From assembly GCF_003046795.1 (NCBI RefSeq), contig NZ_PZKN01000016.1, positions 1 through 64,000 on the forward strand: a stretch of DNA of 64,000 nt. Direction: 5' to 3'. The translations under genes and the position numbers were made by a program. The notes under the pieces were generated by a model. It was not told the origin of the DNA and did not search any database. It saw only the letters and a list, made by a program, of their open reading frames with translations. This document shows, piece after piece, positions 1 to 8,235 of this stretch (its first letter is position 1; the number at the start of each line of letters is the position of its first letter). Origin of the DNA: Desulfonatronum sp. SC1. GTDB lineage: Bacteria > Desulfobacterota > Desulfovibrionia > Desulfovibrionales > Desulfonatronaceae.

Positions 1-162
1 ACAATGCAGCAGATGCGCACACTCCATTCATGTCTTTGTTGGAATGCCGGGGCACGAAAAGCGACCCGCAAGCTTGAGGAACCAAGCGACGCCCAGGCCC
101 AGATACTGAAGGCCATGGGCTACGGAGTGAGCAGTGGGGTCTTACAGGAATTGGCGACTTAA
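1..162 (+). CDS. 3' end of a probable IS transposase (partial)
   Basis: The frame is open from the window edge to a TAA at 160-162 and gives 53 residues. It is rich in Arg/Lys and ends with the pattern RKLEEPSDAQAQILKAMGY followed by a short tail. From memory this resembles the C-terminus of IS1634-type (DDE) transposases, which end in a 'leu-glu-pro ... leu-x-ala-leu/met-gly' segment. The catalytic domain would lie outside the window, so the family call is an inference. It sits at the edge of a decayed accessory region, which fits a mobile element. Confidence 0.45.
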   Translation, partial: TMQQMRTLHSCLCWNAGARKATRKLEEPSDAQAQILKAMGYGVSSGVLQELAT

Positions 163-270
163 CACACCGAAATCACTTGCGTTTCCAAAAAAAAATGACG
201 TTCAATCTGTTAAACTCCTGATTAACTGAAACCACCAGCTCTACGACGTCTTCCTTTCAGGCAGGATGAC

Positions 271-400
271 AAACTGCCGACAAAGGTCGCCGTCGCCCCT
301 TCCAAGCTGATAATGCCTTCTTCCGCGGAAGGATCGTCAACCGATCGCCCAAAAACCTGGATCTGGGTGAGCGCGAAGAATATCATGCTCATCCTCAATA
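271..400 (-). pseudogene. Truncated copy of the 5' end of the exported ClpP-like gene at 18643-19413
   Basis: These bases align without gaps to 19274-19403 (offset 19003). By eye there are about 14 differences over the central 118 positions. The matching part covers roughly codons 4-45 of the intact gene, meaning its signal peptide and the start of the mature protein. Both sides then diverge, and no ATG or downstream domain is present, so this is a non-functional fragment. It lies in the same orientation as the intact gene, and the two together form a direct repeat around the glycerol locus. Confidence 0.75.
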
Positions 401-411
401 GAGGATCGGCA

Positions 412-454
412 GGATCGGGGTCAGGTCTTGTAGGGATCGGGGTCAGGTCTTGTA
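412..454. repeat. Tandem direct repeat, 2 x 21 bp
   Basis: Bases 412-432 and 434-454 are identical 21-mers separated by one G; the core is GGGGTCAGGTCTTG. From memory, GGGGTCAGG-type motifs are common beside REP-associated tyrosine transposase genes. The repeat lies just beyond the end of a small ORF whose tail resembles such a transposase, so it may be the flank of a decayed REP-type element. That link is inference. Confidence 0.7.
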
Positions 455-456
455 TT

Positions 457-696
457 TTAGTATTTTCCCTTCAAGATACTGCTCACTGTGCTTTTGTGCA
501 GCCCAAGGCAGCCGATGATTTCCTTCCGGCTGCGTCCATGTCCCAAGTGAGCGGCCCGCTTGGCCTCGATCACGCCGACCGGCTCGTCCCGGAGTATCTT
601 CGCGACCTGTTTCATGCCCTGCTCGGTATCGCTGTAACCGAGCAGGCTGAACAGCCATTCATTGAGTACCAGTCGTTTATCAAGTCGTTCCGCCAT
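457..696 (-). CDS. Small chimeric ORF with a C-terminal helix-turn-helix; probable gene remnant
   Basis: This is a 79-residue ORF whose ATG overlaps the stop of the upstream ORF (TGATG), so the two look like parts of one former operon. The first 20 or so residues (MAERLDKRLVLNEWLFSLLG) recall the N-terminus of large restriction-type DEAD-box proteins. The last 40 residues contain SRKEIIGCLGLHKSTVSSI, which looks like the helix-turn-helix tail of REP-associated (Y1) transposases. The most economical reading is a large gene truncated after a few dozen codons and fused to a transposase end. Both similarities are from memory and weak. Confidence 0.4.
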   Translation of the reverse strand: MAERLDKRLVLNEWLFSLLGYSDTEQGMKQVAKILRDEPVGVIEAKRAAHLGHGRSRKEIIGCLGLHKSTVSSILKGKY

Positions 697-1262
697 CAGT
701 CCAGTACCTCCCAGTGGCCACCCTTGTCTGAGCCCACGCGGGCCAGCCGTCCACCGTCCTGTAGTTTCCTGATATTTCGCTCGACAGAACGGGTCGAAAC
801 GCCGATGGATACAGCCAACTCTGCGATTGTGATGCCAGGATTTTCCCGCGCTGCTCGTAAAATCTTCTCCGACGTTTTCTCCGACGTTTTTCCGGTTTCA
901 CCCGCTTCGGGAACGCTGACTATCATCCGGAAAGCATCTCCCTCGACAAGTTGCGGATCGGCTCCGCCGTACAACTTGCCGTATTTCATCATGTTGCGCA
1001 TGCCGGAGCCGAGTTCGTCCGCCCGGTCGATTTCGCGAAAAAAGGCGCCGATCACCGGGTTCTTGGGATATGGAGCGAAGGTGTCGGGATCAAGGGTGCC
1101 AAAGCCATGAGCATGGTTGGCATTGTAGGTTGTCACCTTTCCGCGCTCGATGACAAGCCGGGCGGGAACGCCGCTGGCATATTCCCGATGGATCAGCAGA
1201 GTTGGATGCCACTTCCAGGAAGATAGCATCCCGGACTTGACGAAATAAATCAGCCCGTACAA
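696..1262 (-). CDS. C-terminal part of an AlbA/Schlafen-RecG-like ATP-binding regulator (N-truncated)
   Basis: The ORF has 188 residues. The middle (HPTLLIHREYASGVPARLVI ... IDRADELGSGMRNM) matches the GHKL/HATPase_4-type C-terminal half found in 'RecG-like' or Schlafen AlbA_2 ATP-binding proteins. A winged helix follows (GITIAELAVSIGVSTRSVER). Full-length members have about 450-550 residues and an N-terminal AlbA_2 domain that is missing here, so this is probably a remnant. Such proteins often occur in defence islands, which fits the restriction-like fragment directly downstream. The first 15 or so residues are probably not original sequence. Confidence 0.6.
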   Translation of the reverse strand: MYGLIYFVKSGMLSSWKWHPTLLIHREYASGVPARLVIERGKVTTYNANHAHGFGTLDPDTFAPYPKNPVIGAFFREIDRADELGSGMRNMMKYGKLYGGADPQLVEGDAFRMIVSVPEAGETGKTSEKTSEKILRAARENPGITIAELAVSIGVSTRSVERNIRKLQDGGRLARVGSDKGGHWEVLD

Positions 1263-1294
1263 ATTTGCGGTCGAATAGGCGTTAGCGCGGTCAA

Positions 1295-2464
1295 CTACCT
1301 CTCAGGCAATTCCGTACCACGACTCATGATCTCAATATACCCCGCATAGCTGAACAGGCGGTTGCGTTTTTGGGCGGTCAGCTCCTGGACGATGCCGAGC
1401 TGTTCCAGGTGGGCGAGCGCTTTGTTGACGGTGGCCGGGGTGATGCGAGTTTTCTTCACCAGTGAACCCGAGGTGGCGATGGGATGTTCCATCAGCTCCC
1501 GGTGAACCCGCAGGGTTGATGTCGCGGCCCGACCGAGGCCGCTGATTCTGCCGCGATCCCTGTTTGACAGGTCGAGGAGCTGCCGGGCGGTTTCCACGGC
1601 CTGGGTAGCGGTGACGATCACCGCCTCGGCGAAGAAGTCGAGCCAGGCTTCCCAGTCGCCGGTCAGGCGCACGGTGTTCAGCAGCTCGTAGTAATACCGA
1701 CGGTGCGTCTTGAAGTAGAGGCTGAGATAGAGCATCGGCGTCTTCAGCACCTTCTGTTCACATAACAGCAAAGTGATCAACAAACGTCCCAGACGGCCGT
1801 TCCCATCCAAAAACGGGTGGATCGTTTCGAACTGGACATGGGCCAGCGCCGCCTTGAGCAGCACTGGGGTCGGCTCCGGCTGGTCGTGGAGGAAGAGTTC
1901 CAGCTTGCTCATGCAATCCAGGACCTCCGCGGCCGGAGGCGGAACAAAGGCCGCATTGCCCGGTCTCGTGCCGCCGATCCAGTTCTGGCTGCGCCTGAAC
2001 TCACCAGGGGCTTGGCTGTCGCCGCGCCCCTTGGCCAGCAGAACGGCATGGATTTCGCGAAACAGCCGAAGCGAAAGAGGCAACCCTTTTTCCAGCAGGT
2101 GCAGGCCGCGATCCAGGGCGGCGACATAGTTGCTGACCTCCCGCACGTCATCCAGTGGGACGCCGGGCACTTGATCCAGCTCGTACAAAAGAAGGTCGGA
2201 CAGGGACGACTGCGTGCCCTCGATCATGGAGGAGAGCACCGCCTCCTTACGGACGTACATGTAGAGGAAAAGTGATGTGTCCGGAAGCAAGGTCGATACG
2301 CTGTCCAGCCGCCCGAGTGCCAGTAGCGCCTGATCGAACTTGCCGCGCAGCTCTGGCGTCCAGTCGATGGGCGGACGCGGTGGCAGCGGCGCGGGTACGA
2401 AGGCCTGAGCCTTCTCACCCACCGTCGAAATGGTCACGTATCTGCCTTGAAGTTCTCGCTGCAT
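1295..2464 (-). CDS. Fic family protein (probable AMP transferase with own inhibitory helix)
   Basis: This 389-residue protein carries the Fic catalytic loop HPFLDGNGRLGR at residues 216-227. The His is the general base, and the loop binds the phosphates of a nucleotide, usually ATP, for transfer of AMP to a target hydroxyl. Residues 78-83 read SSMIEG, the (S/T)xxxE(G/N) inhibitory motif in an N-terminal position (class II), so activity is probably held off until the Glu is displaced. An N-terminal Fic_N-like segment precedes it, and a C-terminal winged helix lies near residues 325-370. It is complete and stands alone. The target is unknown; related proteins modify themselves or cellular ATPases. 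A 9-bp inverted repeat lies just upstream. Confidence 0.85.
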   Translation of the reverse strand: MQRELQGRYVTISTVGEKAQAFVPAPLPPRPPIDWTPELRGKFDQALLALGRLDSVSTLLPDTSLFLYMYVRKEAVLSSMIEGTQSSLSDLLLYELDQVPGVPLDDVREVSNYVAALDRGLHLLEKGLPLSLRLFREIHAVLLAKGRGDSQAPGEFRRSQNWIGGTRPGNAAFVPPPAAEVLDCMSKLELFLHDQPEPTPVLLKAALAHVQFETIHPFLDGNGRLGRLLITLLLCEQKVLKTPMLYLSLYFKTHRRYYYELLNTVRLTGDWEAWLDFFAEAVIVTATQAVETARQLLDLSNRDRGRISGLGRAATSTLRVHRELMEHPIATSGSLVKKTRITPATVNKALAHLEQLGIVQELTAQKRNRLFSYAGYIEIMSRGTELPER

Positions 2465-2496
2465 CCGCCTGCCTCAAACCTAAAACACAATCCGTC

Positions 2497-2530
2497 TTTA
2501 TTTTAACTTAATGATATATTCTAAAATAAA
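2497..2530 (-). promoter_or_regulatory. Inverted repeat upstream of the fic gene; candidate operator
   Basis: TTTATTTTA (2497-2505) and TAAAATAAA (2522-2530) are perfect inverted arms around a 16-nt AT-rich spacer, starting 33 bp before the fic start codon in otherwise GC-rich DNA. The position fits an operator or promoter overlap. Binding by the Fic protein's own winged helix is only a guess. The rest of 2531-2719 shows nothing clear. Confidence 0.4.
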
Positions 2531-2719
2531 GTCCCTGGAAGAAATAATCAAGACAACTTGGCTTCCTCGCTATACAGCGAATAGCCCCTTGAAATCCGTC
2601 GCGTGCCTTGCGTGATCAGTATACTGTCCCCAAGGTTGCTTCAAGAGCATTCTAATGGTCACTATCTGGAGCACTGCGTCCTATCAAACCACAGTGCAAT
2701 GGGTCGTGGCTTACCGGGT

Positions 2720-4231
2720 TCATTCCACCCAATTATAGGTCCGCTCCACGGCTTTCAGCCAGCCTTTATACCCGGCTTCGCGGTCCGTTGCCGACATCCC
2801 GGGCTCCCAGACCTTGTCCACGGACCAGTTCCGGCACAGCTCCTCCTTGCTCTGCCAGTAGCCCACGGCCAATCCGGCGGCGTAGGCCGCGCCGAGGCAG
2901 GTGGTTTCCGTGACCATGGGCCTGACCACCGGGACGTCCAGGACGTCGGCCTGGAACTGCATGAGCTGCTCGTTGGCGACCATGCCGCCGTCCACCTTGA
3001 GTTTTTTCAGGTCCACCCCGGAGTCCTTGTTCATGGCCTGGACGATGTCCTTGGTCTGGTAGGCGCAGGCTTCAAGCACGGCCCGGGCCAGGTGATTCTT
3101 GTTCACGTATCGGGTCAGGCCAACGATGGCTCCCCGGGCGTCGGGCCGCCAATAGGGAGCGAACAGGCCGGAAAAGGCCGGGACGATGTACACCCCGCCG
3201 TTGTCCACGGCGAGCTTGGCCAGCCGCTCGATATCCCGGGCCTGCTCGATCAGCCCCAGATTGTCCCGAAACCACTGGACCAGGGATCCGGCCACGGCAA
3301 TAGAGCCTTCCAGGCAGTACACCGGCTTCTCCGCGCCGATCTGGTAGGCCAGGGTCGTCACCAGGCCGTGCTTGGACGGCATGGGGGTCTGTCCGGTATT
3401 CAGCAGCAAAAAGCACCCCGTGCCGTAGGTGTTCTTGGCCTCGCCGATTTCAAAGCAGGCCTGTCCCACCAGGGCGGCCTGCTGATCCCCCAGGGCCCCG
3501 CAGACCGGCACCCTGTCCCCCAACGGCCCGTCTTCCATGGTCGGCCCCCAGGACTCGGCCGCGCTGCTGGGCACGATCCTGGGCAGGCCCCGGCGGGGAA
3601 TGCCCAGGATGCTCAGGATTTCGTCGTCCCATTCCAAGGTGGCCAGGTCCATGAGCATGGTCCGGGAGGCATTGGTCACGTCGGTGACGTGCGCCCCGCC
3701 CATGGGCCCCCCGGTCAACCACCAGATGACCCAGGTCTCCATGGTTCCGAACATGATCCGGTCATGATCCGCTGCCTCGCGGGCCTCGGGCACGTTGTCC
3801 AGGATCCATTTGATCTTCGGGCCGCTGAAATACGTGGCCACGGGCAAACCGGTCTTGCTCCGAAACCGATCCACGCCGCCGTCCGCGGAGAGTTCCTTGC
3901 AGATCTCGTGCGACCTGGTGCACTGCCAGACAATGGCGTTGGAAAAGGGCTTGCCGGTTCGTCGATCCCAGGCCACCACGGTTTCGCGTTGATTGGTGAT
4001 GCCCAGGCCGGCAAGATCCCTGCCCCGGATTCCGGCCTTGCGCAGCGCCCCGGCGATAACTTCCTGGGTATTGGTCCAGATCTCCAGGGGATCATGCTCC
4101 ACCCATCCCGGCTTGGGAAAAATTTGGGCGTGCTCCTTCTGATCCATGGCCACGATTTCCCCATTCCTGTTGAAAATGATGAACCTGGATGACGTGGTCC
4201 CCTGATCCACGGCGCCGATGTATGTGCTCAT
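2720..4231 (-). CDS. glpK: Glycerol kinase
   Basis: This 503-residue protein has the usual length of the FGGY kinase GlpK. It converts glycerol and ATP to sn-glycerol-3-phosphate in the cytoplasm. The N-terminal phosphate-binding motif DQGTTSSR is at residues 9-16. Family-typical segments follow ([45 protein letters not shown]). The start is supported by AAGGAG upstream. It is the last gene of the leftward glycerol operon, behind the glycerol-3-phosphate dehydrogenase genes, so it would supply their substrate from glycerol brought in by the divergent ABC importer. No glpF-type channel gene is nearby. Confidence 0.97.
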   Translation of the reverse strand: MSTYIGAVDQGTTSSRFIIFNRNGEIVAMDQKEHAQIFPKPGWVEHDPLEIWTNTQEVIAGALRKAGIRGRDLAGLGITNQRETVVAWDRRTGKPFSNAIVWQCTRSHEICKELSADGGVDRFRSKTGLPVATYFSGPKIKWILDNVPEAREAADHDRIMFGTMETWVIWWLTGGPMGGAHVTDVTNASRTMLMDLATLEWDDEILSILGIPRRGLPRIVPSSAAESWGPTMEDGPLGDRVPVCGALGDQQAALVGQACFEIGEAKNTYGTGCFLLLNTGQTPMPSKHGLVTTLAYQIGAEKPVYCLEGSIAVAGSLVQWFRDNLGLIEQARDIERLAKLAVDNGGVYIVPAFSGLFAPYWRPDARGAIVGLTRYVNKNHLARAVLEACAYQTKDIVQAMNKDSGVDLKKLKVDGGMVANEQLMQFQADVLDVPVVRPMVTETTCLGAAYAAGLAVGYWQSKEELCRNWSVDKVWEPGMSATDREAGYKGWLKAVERTYNWVE

Positions 4232-4324
4232 TGCGGACTCCTTTTGCCGTTGGCAACGTTCGCCGTCATTCGTCCCCGAATTCCGTGCTCCGGAACGGAT
4301 CCAGGGCCGTACCTTGTTAAACCC

Positions 4325-5170
4325 CTACCCCATTTGGTCGAGAAACCATCTCTCCCGGTTAGCGTCAAGCCCGAGGGATTCCGGCGGGCAGCCCAGGGCC
4401 AGGCCCAGCAACTGGGTAAAAAGCACGGCTGGAACGCGCCTTCCCGGAAGCATGCGCTGCTCGTCCCGGAACTGCGTCTGGCAATAGGTGCAGGCCGTAC
4501 ACAGGACATCCGCCCCGGACTCGCGGACGCTTTGGATCTTCTTGTGCATCAAGGCGTCCGAGACCCTGTCGTTGCGCCCTCGCAGCGGCGCCCCGCAGCA
4601 CTCCAGGCGCAAGGGCCAGGCAACGGGCTCGGCCCCCAGGGCCAACAGCAGATCCTCGAAAACGCGGGGCGACCCGGGATCGTCGAACCCGGTCACCGCG
4701 GACGGTCGCAGGGCGTGGCAGCCGTAGTGGGCCGCCACCTTCAGCCCGGACAGGGGCCTGGTCACCGCGCGACGGATCGCTTCCGGCCCGATCTCCCGTT
4801 TCAAGGCGGACAGAATGTGATCAACACTGATCGTCCCGGAAAAGGCCAGCCCTTCTTCGGCCAGCAGCGCGTTGGCCCTGTCCAGGAGCACTGGACTGCG
4901 CTGAAAAACATGCAGCGCGTGTTTCAATGCCCCGAAGCAGCATTTGCACGGAGTCAGGATGTCCAGTCCGGCATTTTGGGCCAGGGCGAAATTCCTGGCC
5001 GCCGAGACCAGGGCCGCTTCCGCGTCGTGATGGCGGATCGGGTATCCGCAGCAGTTGAACTCCACGTCCCGCACGGCCATGCCCAAAGCCCGCAGCGCCG
5101 CACGCGACGAACTCAAGTATTCAGGCAAATGAAACGGCGCCTTGCACCCCGGAAACCACGCATACTGCAT
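4325..5170 (-). CDS. HdrB/GlpC-like CCG-domain iron-sulfur protein
   Basis: This 281-residue protein has two CCG (cysteine-rich) domains: Cys9, CCG at 40-42 and CKCC at 75-78; then Cys151, CCG at 191-193 and CxxC at 224-227. This is the arrangement that holds the noncubane [4Fe-4S] clusters of heterodisulfide reductase HdrB and occurs in the second half of GlpC. I chose the ATG at 5170 (MQYAWFPGC) because GGAGGG precedes it and the family starts there; a longer reading to 5212 is possible. It lies 48 bp behind the cytochrome b/FeS gene and in front of glpK. I infer that it is the terminal subunit of the glycerol-3-phosphate oxidation complex, acting on quinone or a thiol/disulfide partner. 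Confidence 0.85.
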   Translation of the reverse strand: MQYAWFPGCKAPFHLPEYLSSSRAALRALGMAVRDVEFNCCGYPIRHHDAEAALVSAARNFALAQNAGLDILTPCKCCFGALKHALHVFQRSPVLLDRANALLAEEGLAFSGTISVDHILSALKREIGPEAIRRAVTRPLSGLKVAAHYGCHALRPSAVTGFDDPGSPRVFEDLLLALGAEPVAWPLRLECCGAPLRGRNDRVSDALMHKKIQSVRESGADVLCTACTYCQTQFRDEQRMLPGRRVPAVLFTQLLGLALGCPPESLGLDANRERWFLDQMG

Positions 5171-5218
5171 CACAGCCCTCCACCGCAAAAACGAAAACCC
5201 CAAAACCCCCATCAGGTT

Positions 5219-6898
5219 TCATCCCTCATCCTTCTCTTTCGCCTCCCGGTGGGCCAAATCCCGCAGCTCATACAGAATATCCGCCACCTTGATCCCGTCG
5301 GGGCAGTGCTCCTGGCACTGGTAACAGGTCGTGCAGTTCCAGAGCATCCTGGATGCGCAGGCTTCGCGGATCATGCCCTGACGGACGAGGTTCATGAGCT
5401 GGTGCGGGGAGACGTCTCGGTCCCGGTCCGGAATGTCCAGGGCCGAGACCACGGGGCAGACTCCGGTGCAGACGGAACAATTCAGGCAGGCCTGAAAGGT
5501 CCGGGACCGGTCCGACAACAGGGGGTGGCGCGGGGAGGAGATGGGCGGGGTCCAGGCCGGCTCGCCCGACGGTTTCAATTGGTGACCGGTCTCGCTCAAG
5601 GAACGGCGCAAACGCACGTAGCGTTCCGGTTGTCCCTGATCCGCCGCGAACTGCTTGGACACCAGCCAGAGATCCTGCAGATTGATCCGTGCGGGGCAAA
5701 CTTCGGTGCAGCGCATGCACTCGGTGCAGATGAACCCGCCTTCGGAAAAGGCCTCCAGATCCGGCCCAGCCGCGTTTCGCGCCGCGAGTAAACGCCGCAT
5801 GGCCCCCACCTTTTCCGACGGCAGGATGTTCGGGTTGCCCATGGCCAGGTAGGCCGGGAGCACGCTGCAATGGCGGCTGCAAATTCCGCAATGCACGCAG
5901 GCGTCCAACCCCACGGCGCGCTTCACTCCGGAGACGGGTCGCGGCGCGGCGGCCTCTCGGGCCGGATCAGGAGAGCGGATCAGCAGCCCCAGGGGCGTGG
6001 AGACGATATGGAAAAGCTTGCCAAAGGGCAGCCAGGCCAGGGCCGCGAACACGGACAACACATGCACCCACCAGACGACCACGTCCCCGCTGTTCGTCTC
6101 AAGTGGCCGTCCCATCGGCCGCAACGCCCTGGACAAGGGATAGGAGACAAAGGCCGAAGCCGGGGGAGCGTGGCAATACATGCAGAAGAGTTCATGCACT
6201 TCTTTGCCCGGTTCGATCCGCTCGGCCGAGATTTCCCGGTCGGTGAAGACCACGCCGAAACGCAGCCCCCAGAAATCGCCAAGGGCGTCGATATCCTCCT
6301 GGTCGCGCAGGGGGTAGTACTGTTCGACCATCCGGTCGAATGACCGCGGGGACATGATCTTCAAGGCCTCATGGGCGAAGCCGGAAACAATGATCACGAT
6401 CAGCAGCCCCAGGGTAAACACGTCTTCGAAGGTGGTTGTCCTGCGGATGTCCCGCAGAATTATCCGCCTGTAACAGGCAATGAGCAGCCCGCCCAGGGCC
6501 AGAGCTCCAAAGAGGTTGCGCAGCAAGCGGTACGGATTGAGGGTGGGCTGATAGTCCGGAAAAAACGGTTCGGAGATGAATCCCTCCAGGGCGTGCATCA
6601 CGATCAGCCCCGTGAACCCGGCGAAGATGCAGAAATGCATGGCCCATCGTCTCGGGCTGCCTTCCCGGAGCAGGTGCCCCTGGAACAGGATGTCCAGGAC
6701 CAGGGTCCGAATCATGCGCGCGGCGCCGGGCAGGATGGAAGCCGGAGCGGATCGCGAGGGCTTTTTGGCATGCGACCCGGACGGAGGCGGGAGGGGCCGC
6801 AGTCCGGCCCGCGGAACCACCCAGCGCGCCGCCTTGGCCAGAATCCCCCCGGCGCACAGCGCCAGGGCCGTAGAGAGCAGGAACAGGTAGAGGGTCAT
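5219..6898 (-). CDS. Membrane cytochrome b / poly-[4Fe-4S] protein with a CxxCH motif
   Basis: This 559-residue protein has an N-terminal half with about five or six hydrophobic segments (near 2-22, 88-108, 130-145, 158-175, 273-300), resembling the NarI/HdrE/DsrM cytochrome b type. A soluble part follows with four cysteine motifs: CVHCGICSRHC (334-344), CTECMRCTEVCP (391-402), CLNCSVCTGVCP (471-482) and CTTCYQCQEHCP (522-533), enough for up to four [4Fe-4S] clusters. Between membrane segments lies CMYCH at 239-243, a haem-c attachment motif. The ATG at 6898 was chosen because the earlier in-frame stretch has no family-like sequence and runs into glpB. It probably takes electrons from GlpAB and hands them to quinone or to the HdrB-like neighbour. 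Confidence 0.85.
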   Translation of the reverse strand: MTLYLFLLSTALALCAGGILAKAARWVVPRAGLRPLPPPSGSHAKKPSRSAPASILPGAARMIRTLVLDILFQGHLLREGSPRRWAMHFCIFAGFTGLIVMHALEGFISEPFFPDYQPTLNPYRLLRNLFGALALGGLLIACYRRIILRDIRRTTTFEDVFTLGLLIVIIVSGFAHEALKIMSPRSFDRMVEQYYPLRDQEDIDALGDFWGLRFGVVFTDREISAERIEPGKEVHELFCMYCHAPPASAFVSYPLSRALRPMGRPLETNSGDVVVWWVHVLSVFAALAWLPFGKLFHIVSTPLGLLIRSPDPAREAAAPRPVSGVKRAVGLDACVHCGICSRHCSVLPAYLAMGNPNILPSEKVGAMRRLLAARNAAGPDLEAFSEGGFICTECMRCTEVCPARINLQDLWLVSKQFAADQGQPERYVRLRRSLSETGHQLKPSGEPAWTPPISSPRHPLLSDRSRTFQACLNCSVCTGVCPVVSALDIPDRDRDVSPHQLMNLVRQGMIREACASRMLWNCTTCYQCQEHCPDGIKVADILYELRDLAHREAKEKDEG

Positions 6899-6965
6899 GG
6901 GCGCAAACCTCTTGTGGGTTTGGTATCGATCAAGGGCCAACGGGTCCGGACAAGACCACCGGCCG

Positions 6966-8231
6966 TCACTGTGCGAGCATGTCCCGGACAGCGGCGTAGG
7001 CGGTGGCGACGGCCAGGCCGGAACCGCATTTCTGGCGCGCCCAGTCCTGGCCCGCCAGGATGGAGCCCACGGCGTACAGGCGCTCATGCGCGGGGAGGCC
7101 ATCGTTGTTCAGCGGTCTGAACCGGGAATCAACGCGCAGCCCGGCCCGGTTGATCGCATGGCCGTTGCCGGACAAAAACGCCTCGTCATGCCACGCCGTC
7201 CGGTCCCCGGGCTGCTCCACGGGCAGGCCGAACACCGTCTCAACGACGCCCGTGCGCCGCGCCAGCAAGCCTTTTCCAAAAAACCGCCCGGTGGCGAGAA
7301 TGGCAAAACGTGCCCGGACGGACGTTTCCGACTCCCGGGTGCCGATGTCCGCCTGGAACCAGTCTTTGTCCCGGACAACATTCCGGACCAGTTTCTGGTT
7401 CATAACCCGGATTCCCAAGCCTGGCGCGGCTGCCTCGAAGGCCGCTTTCAGGCGCAAACCGGTCACGGACGGGGGCATTGTCGGCACTTCGAACACCCGC
7501 GCGCCCAGCAGGCGCTCCATGTCCTCATGGACGGTCCCGGGATCGGCAATGCCGAGTATCGCAGGAAAACCCACCATTTCAACGCCCCGGAGGCGCCTTG
7601 CCAGCATCCCGGCCAAGGTTGCCCGGTGCGCCCCGACCTCCAGGGCCGCGGCCATATGCTCCGGATACAGGGGGCCGGGCAGGGGGAAGGAGAGGCGGAC
7701 AGGCGTAAGGTTCGGCCAGCGAGGGGCCAGGGTCTGGGTGATCCGCGCCGCGCTGAAGCCCTTGAGCCCGGTGAAATCGACCATCAGGGCTGCGGGGTTG
7801 TCCCGCAGACCGCGTTCCGCGTTCCACATCCAGGCCGGGACCCGGAAGGTCCTCTTGACCGTGCCCAAAGTGGTGATCACGGAGGCGTTGCGGTCGGCAT
7901 GGCCTGTATAGGGCAGGCCCAGGTCCTTCAACATATCGCAGAATAAGGCAAAAGACCGACGAACGGTCTCCGAGCCCAGCAGGGCGTAGGGATGGTCCGG
8001 GTCGTCGCTGATCAAGGCTTCCAGGGCCTGAAACGGATCGTCCCAGACCTTGCCCTCGGCAACCGGATGCACGGCCAGCAAATCCAGCAGGCCGCTGGAA
8101 AAATGGGACTGACCGGACGAGCCCGCCAGCACGACCCGCAGCCCCTTCCGACCGGCAAAGGCCGCGGCGGCCATCCCGGCCATGCCCGAACCAATGACCA
8201 GGAGGTCGTACGCATCCACGGAAGACGTCAT
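6966..8231 (-). CDS. glpB: Anaerobic glycerol-3-phosphate dehydrogenase subunit B
   Basis: This 421-residue flavoprotein begins with a Rossmann fold (LLVIGSGMAGMAAA, glycines at 14-19) and ends with a second FAD-contact region (RLYAVGSILAGQDW ... GSGLAVATAYAA). Length and ending match GlpB, the flavoprotein that links GlpA to the iron-sulfur subunit. It starts 5 bp after the glpA stop, so translation is probably coupled, and it precedes the cytochrome b/FeS gene by 67 bp. The gene order glpA-glpB-FeS matches enteric glpABC except that the third subunit is replaced by two proteins. Confidence 0.92.
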   Translation of the reverse strand: MTSSVDAYDLLVIGSGMAGMAAAAFAGRKGLRVVLAGSSGQSHFSSGLLDLLAVHPVAEGKVWDDPFQALEALISDDPDHPYALLGSETVRRSFALFCDMLKDLGLPYTGHADRNASVITTLGTVKRTFRVPAWMWNAERGLRDNPAALMVDFTGLKGFSAARITQTLAPRWPNLTPVRLSFPLPGPLYPEHMAAALEVGAHRATLAGMLARRLRGVEMVGFPAILGIADPGTVHEDMERLLGARVFEVPTMPPSVTGLRLKAAFEAAAPGLGIRVMNQKLVRNVVRDKDWFQADIGTRESETSVRARFAILATGRFFGKGLLARRTGVVETVFGLPVEQPGDRTAWHDEAFLSGNGHAINRAGLRVDSRFRPLNNDGLPAHERLYAVGSILAGQDWARQKCGSGLAVATAYAAVRDMLAQ

Positions 8232-8235
8232 GGCT

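Noticed and set aside
2603-4192. A 529-residue open frame on the plus strand opposite glpK
   Set aside because: It lies wholly antisense to glycerol kinase, is rich in Gly/Pro/His repeats typical of reversed GC-rich codons, and has no recognisable domain.
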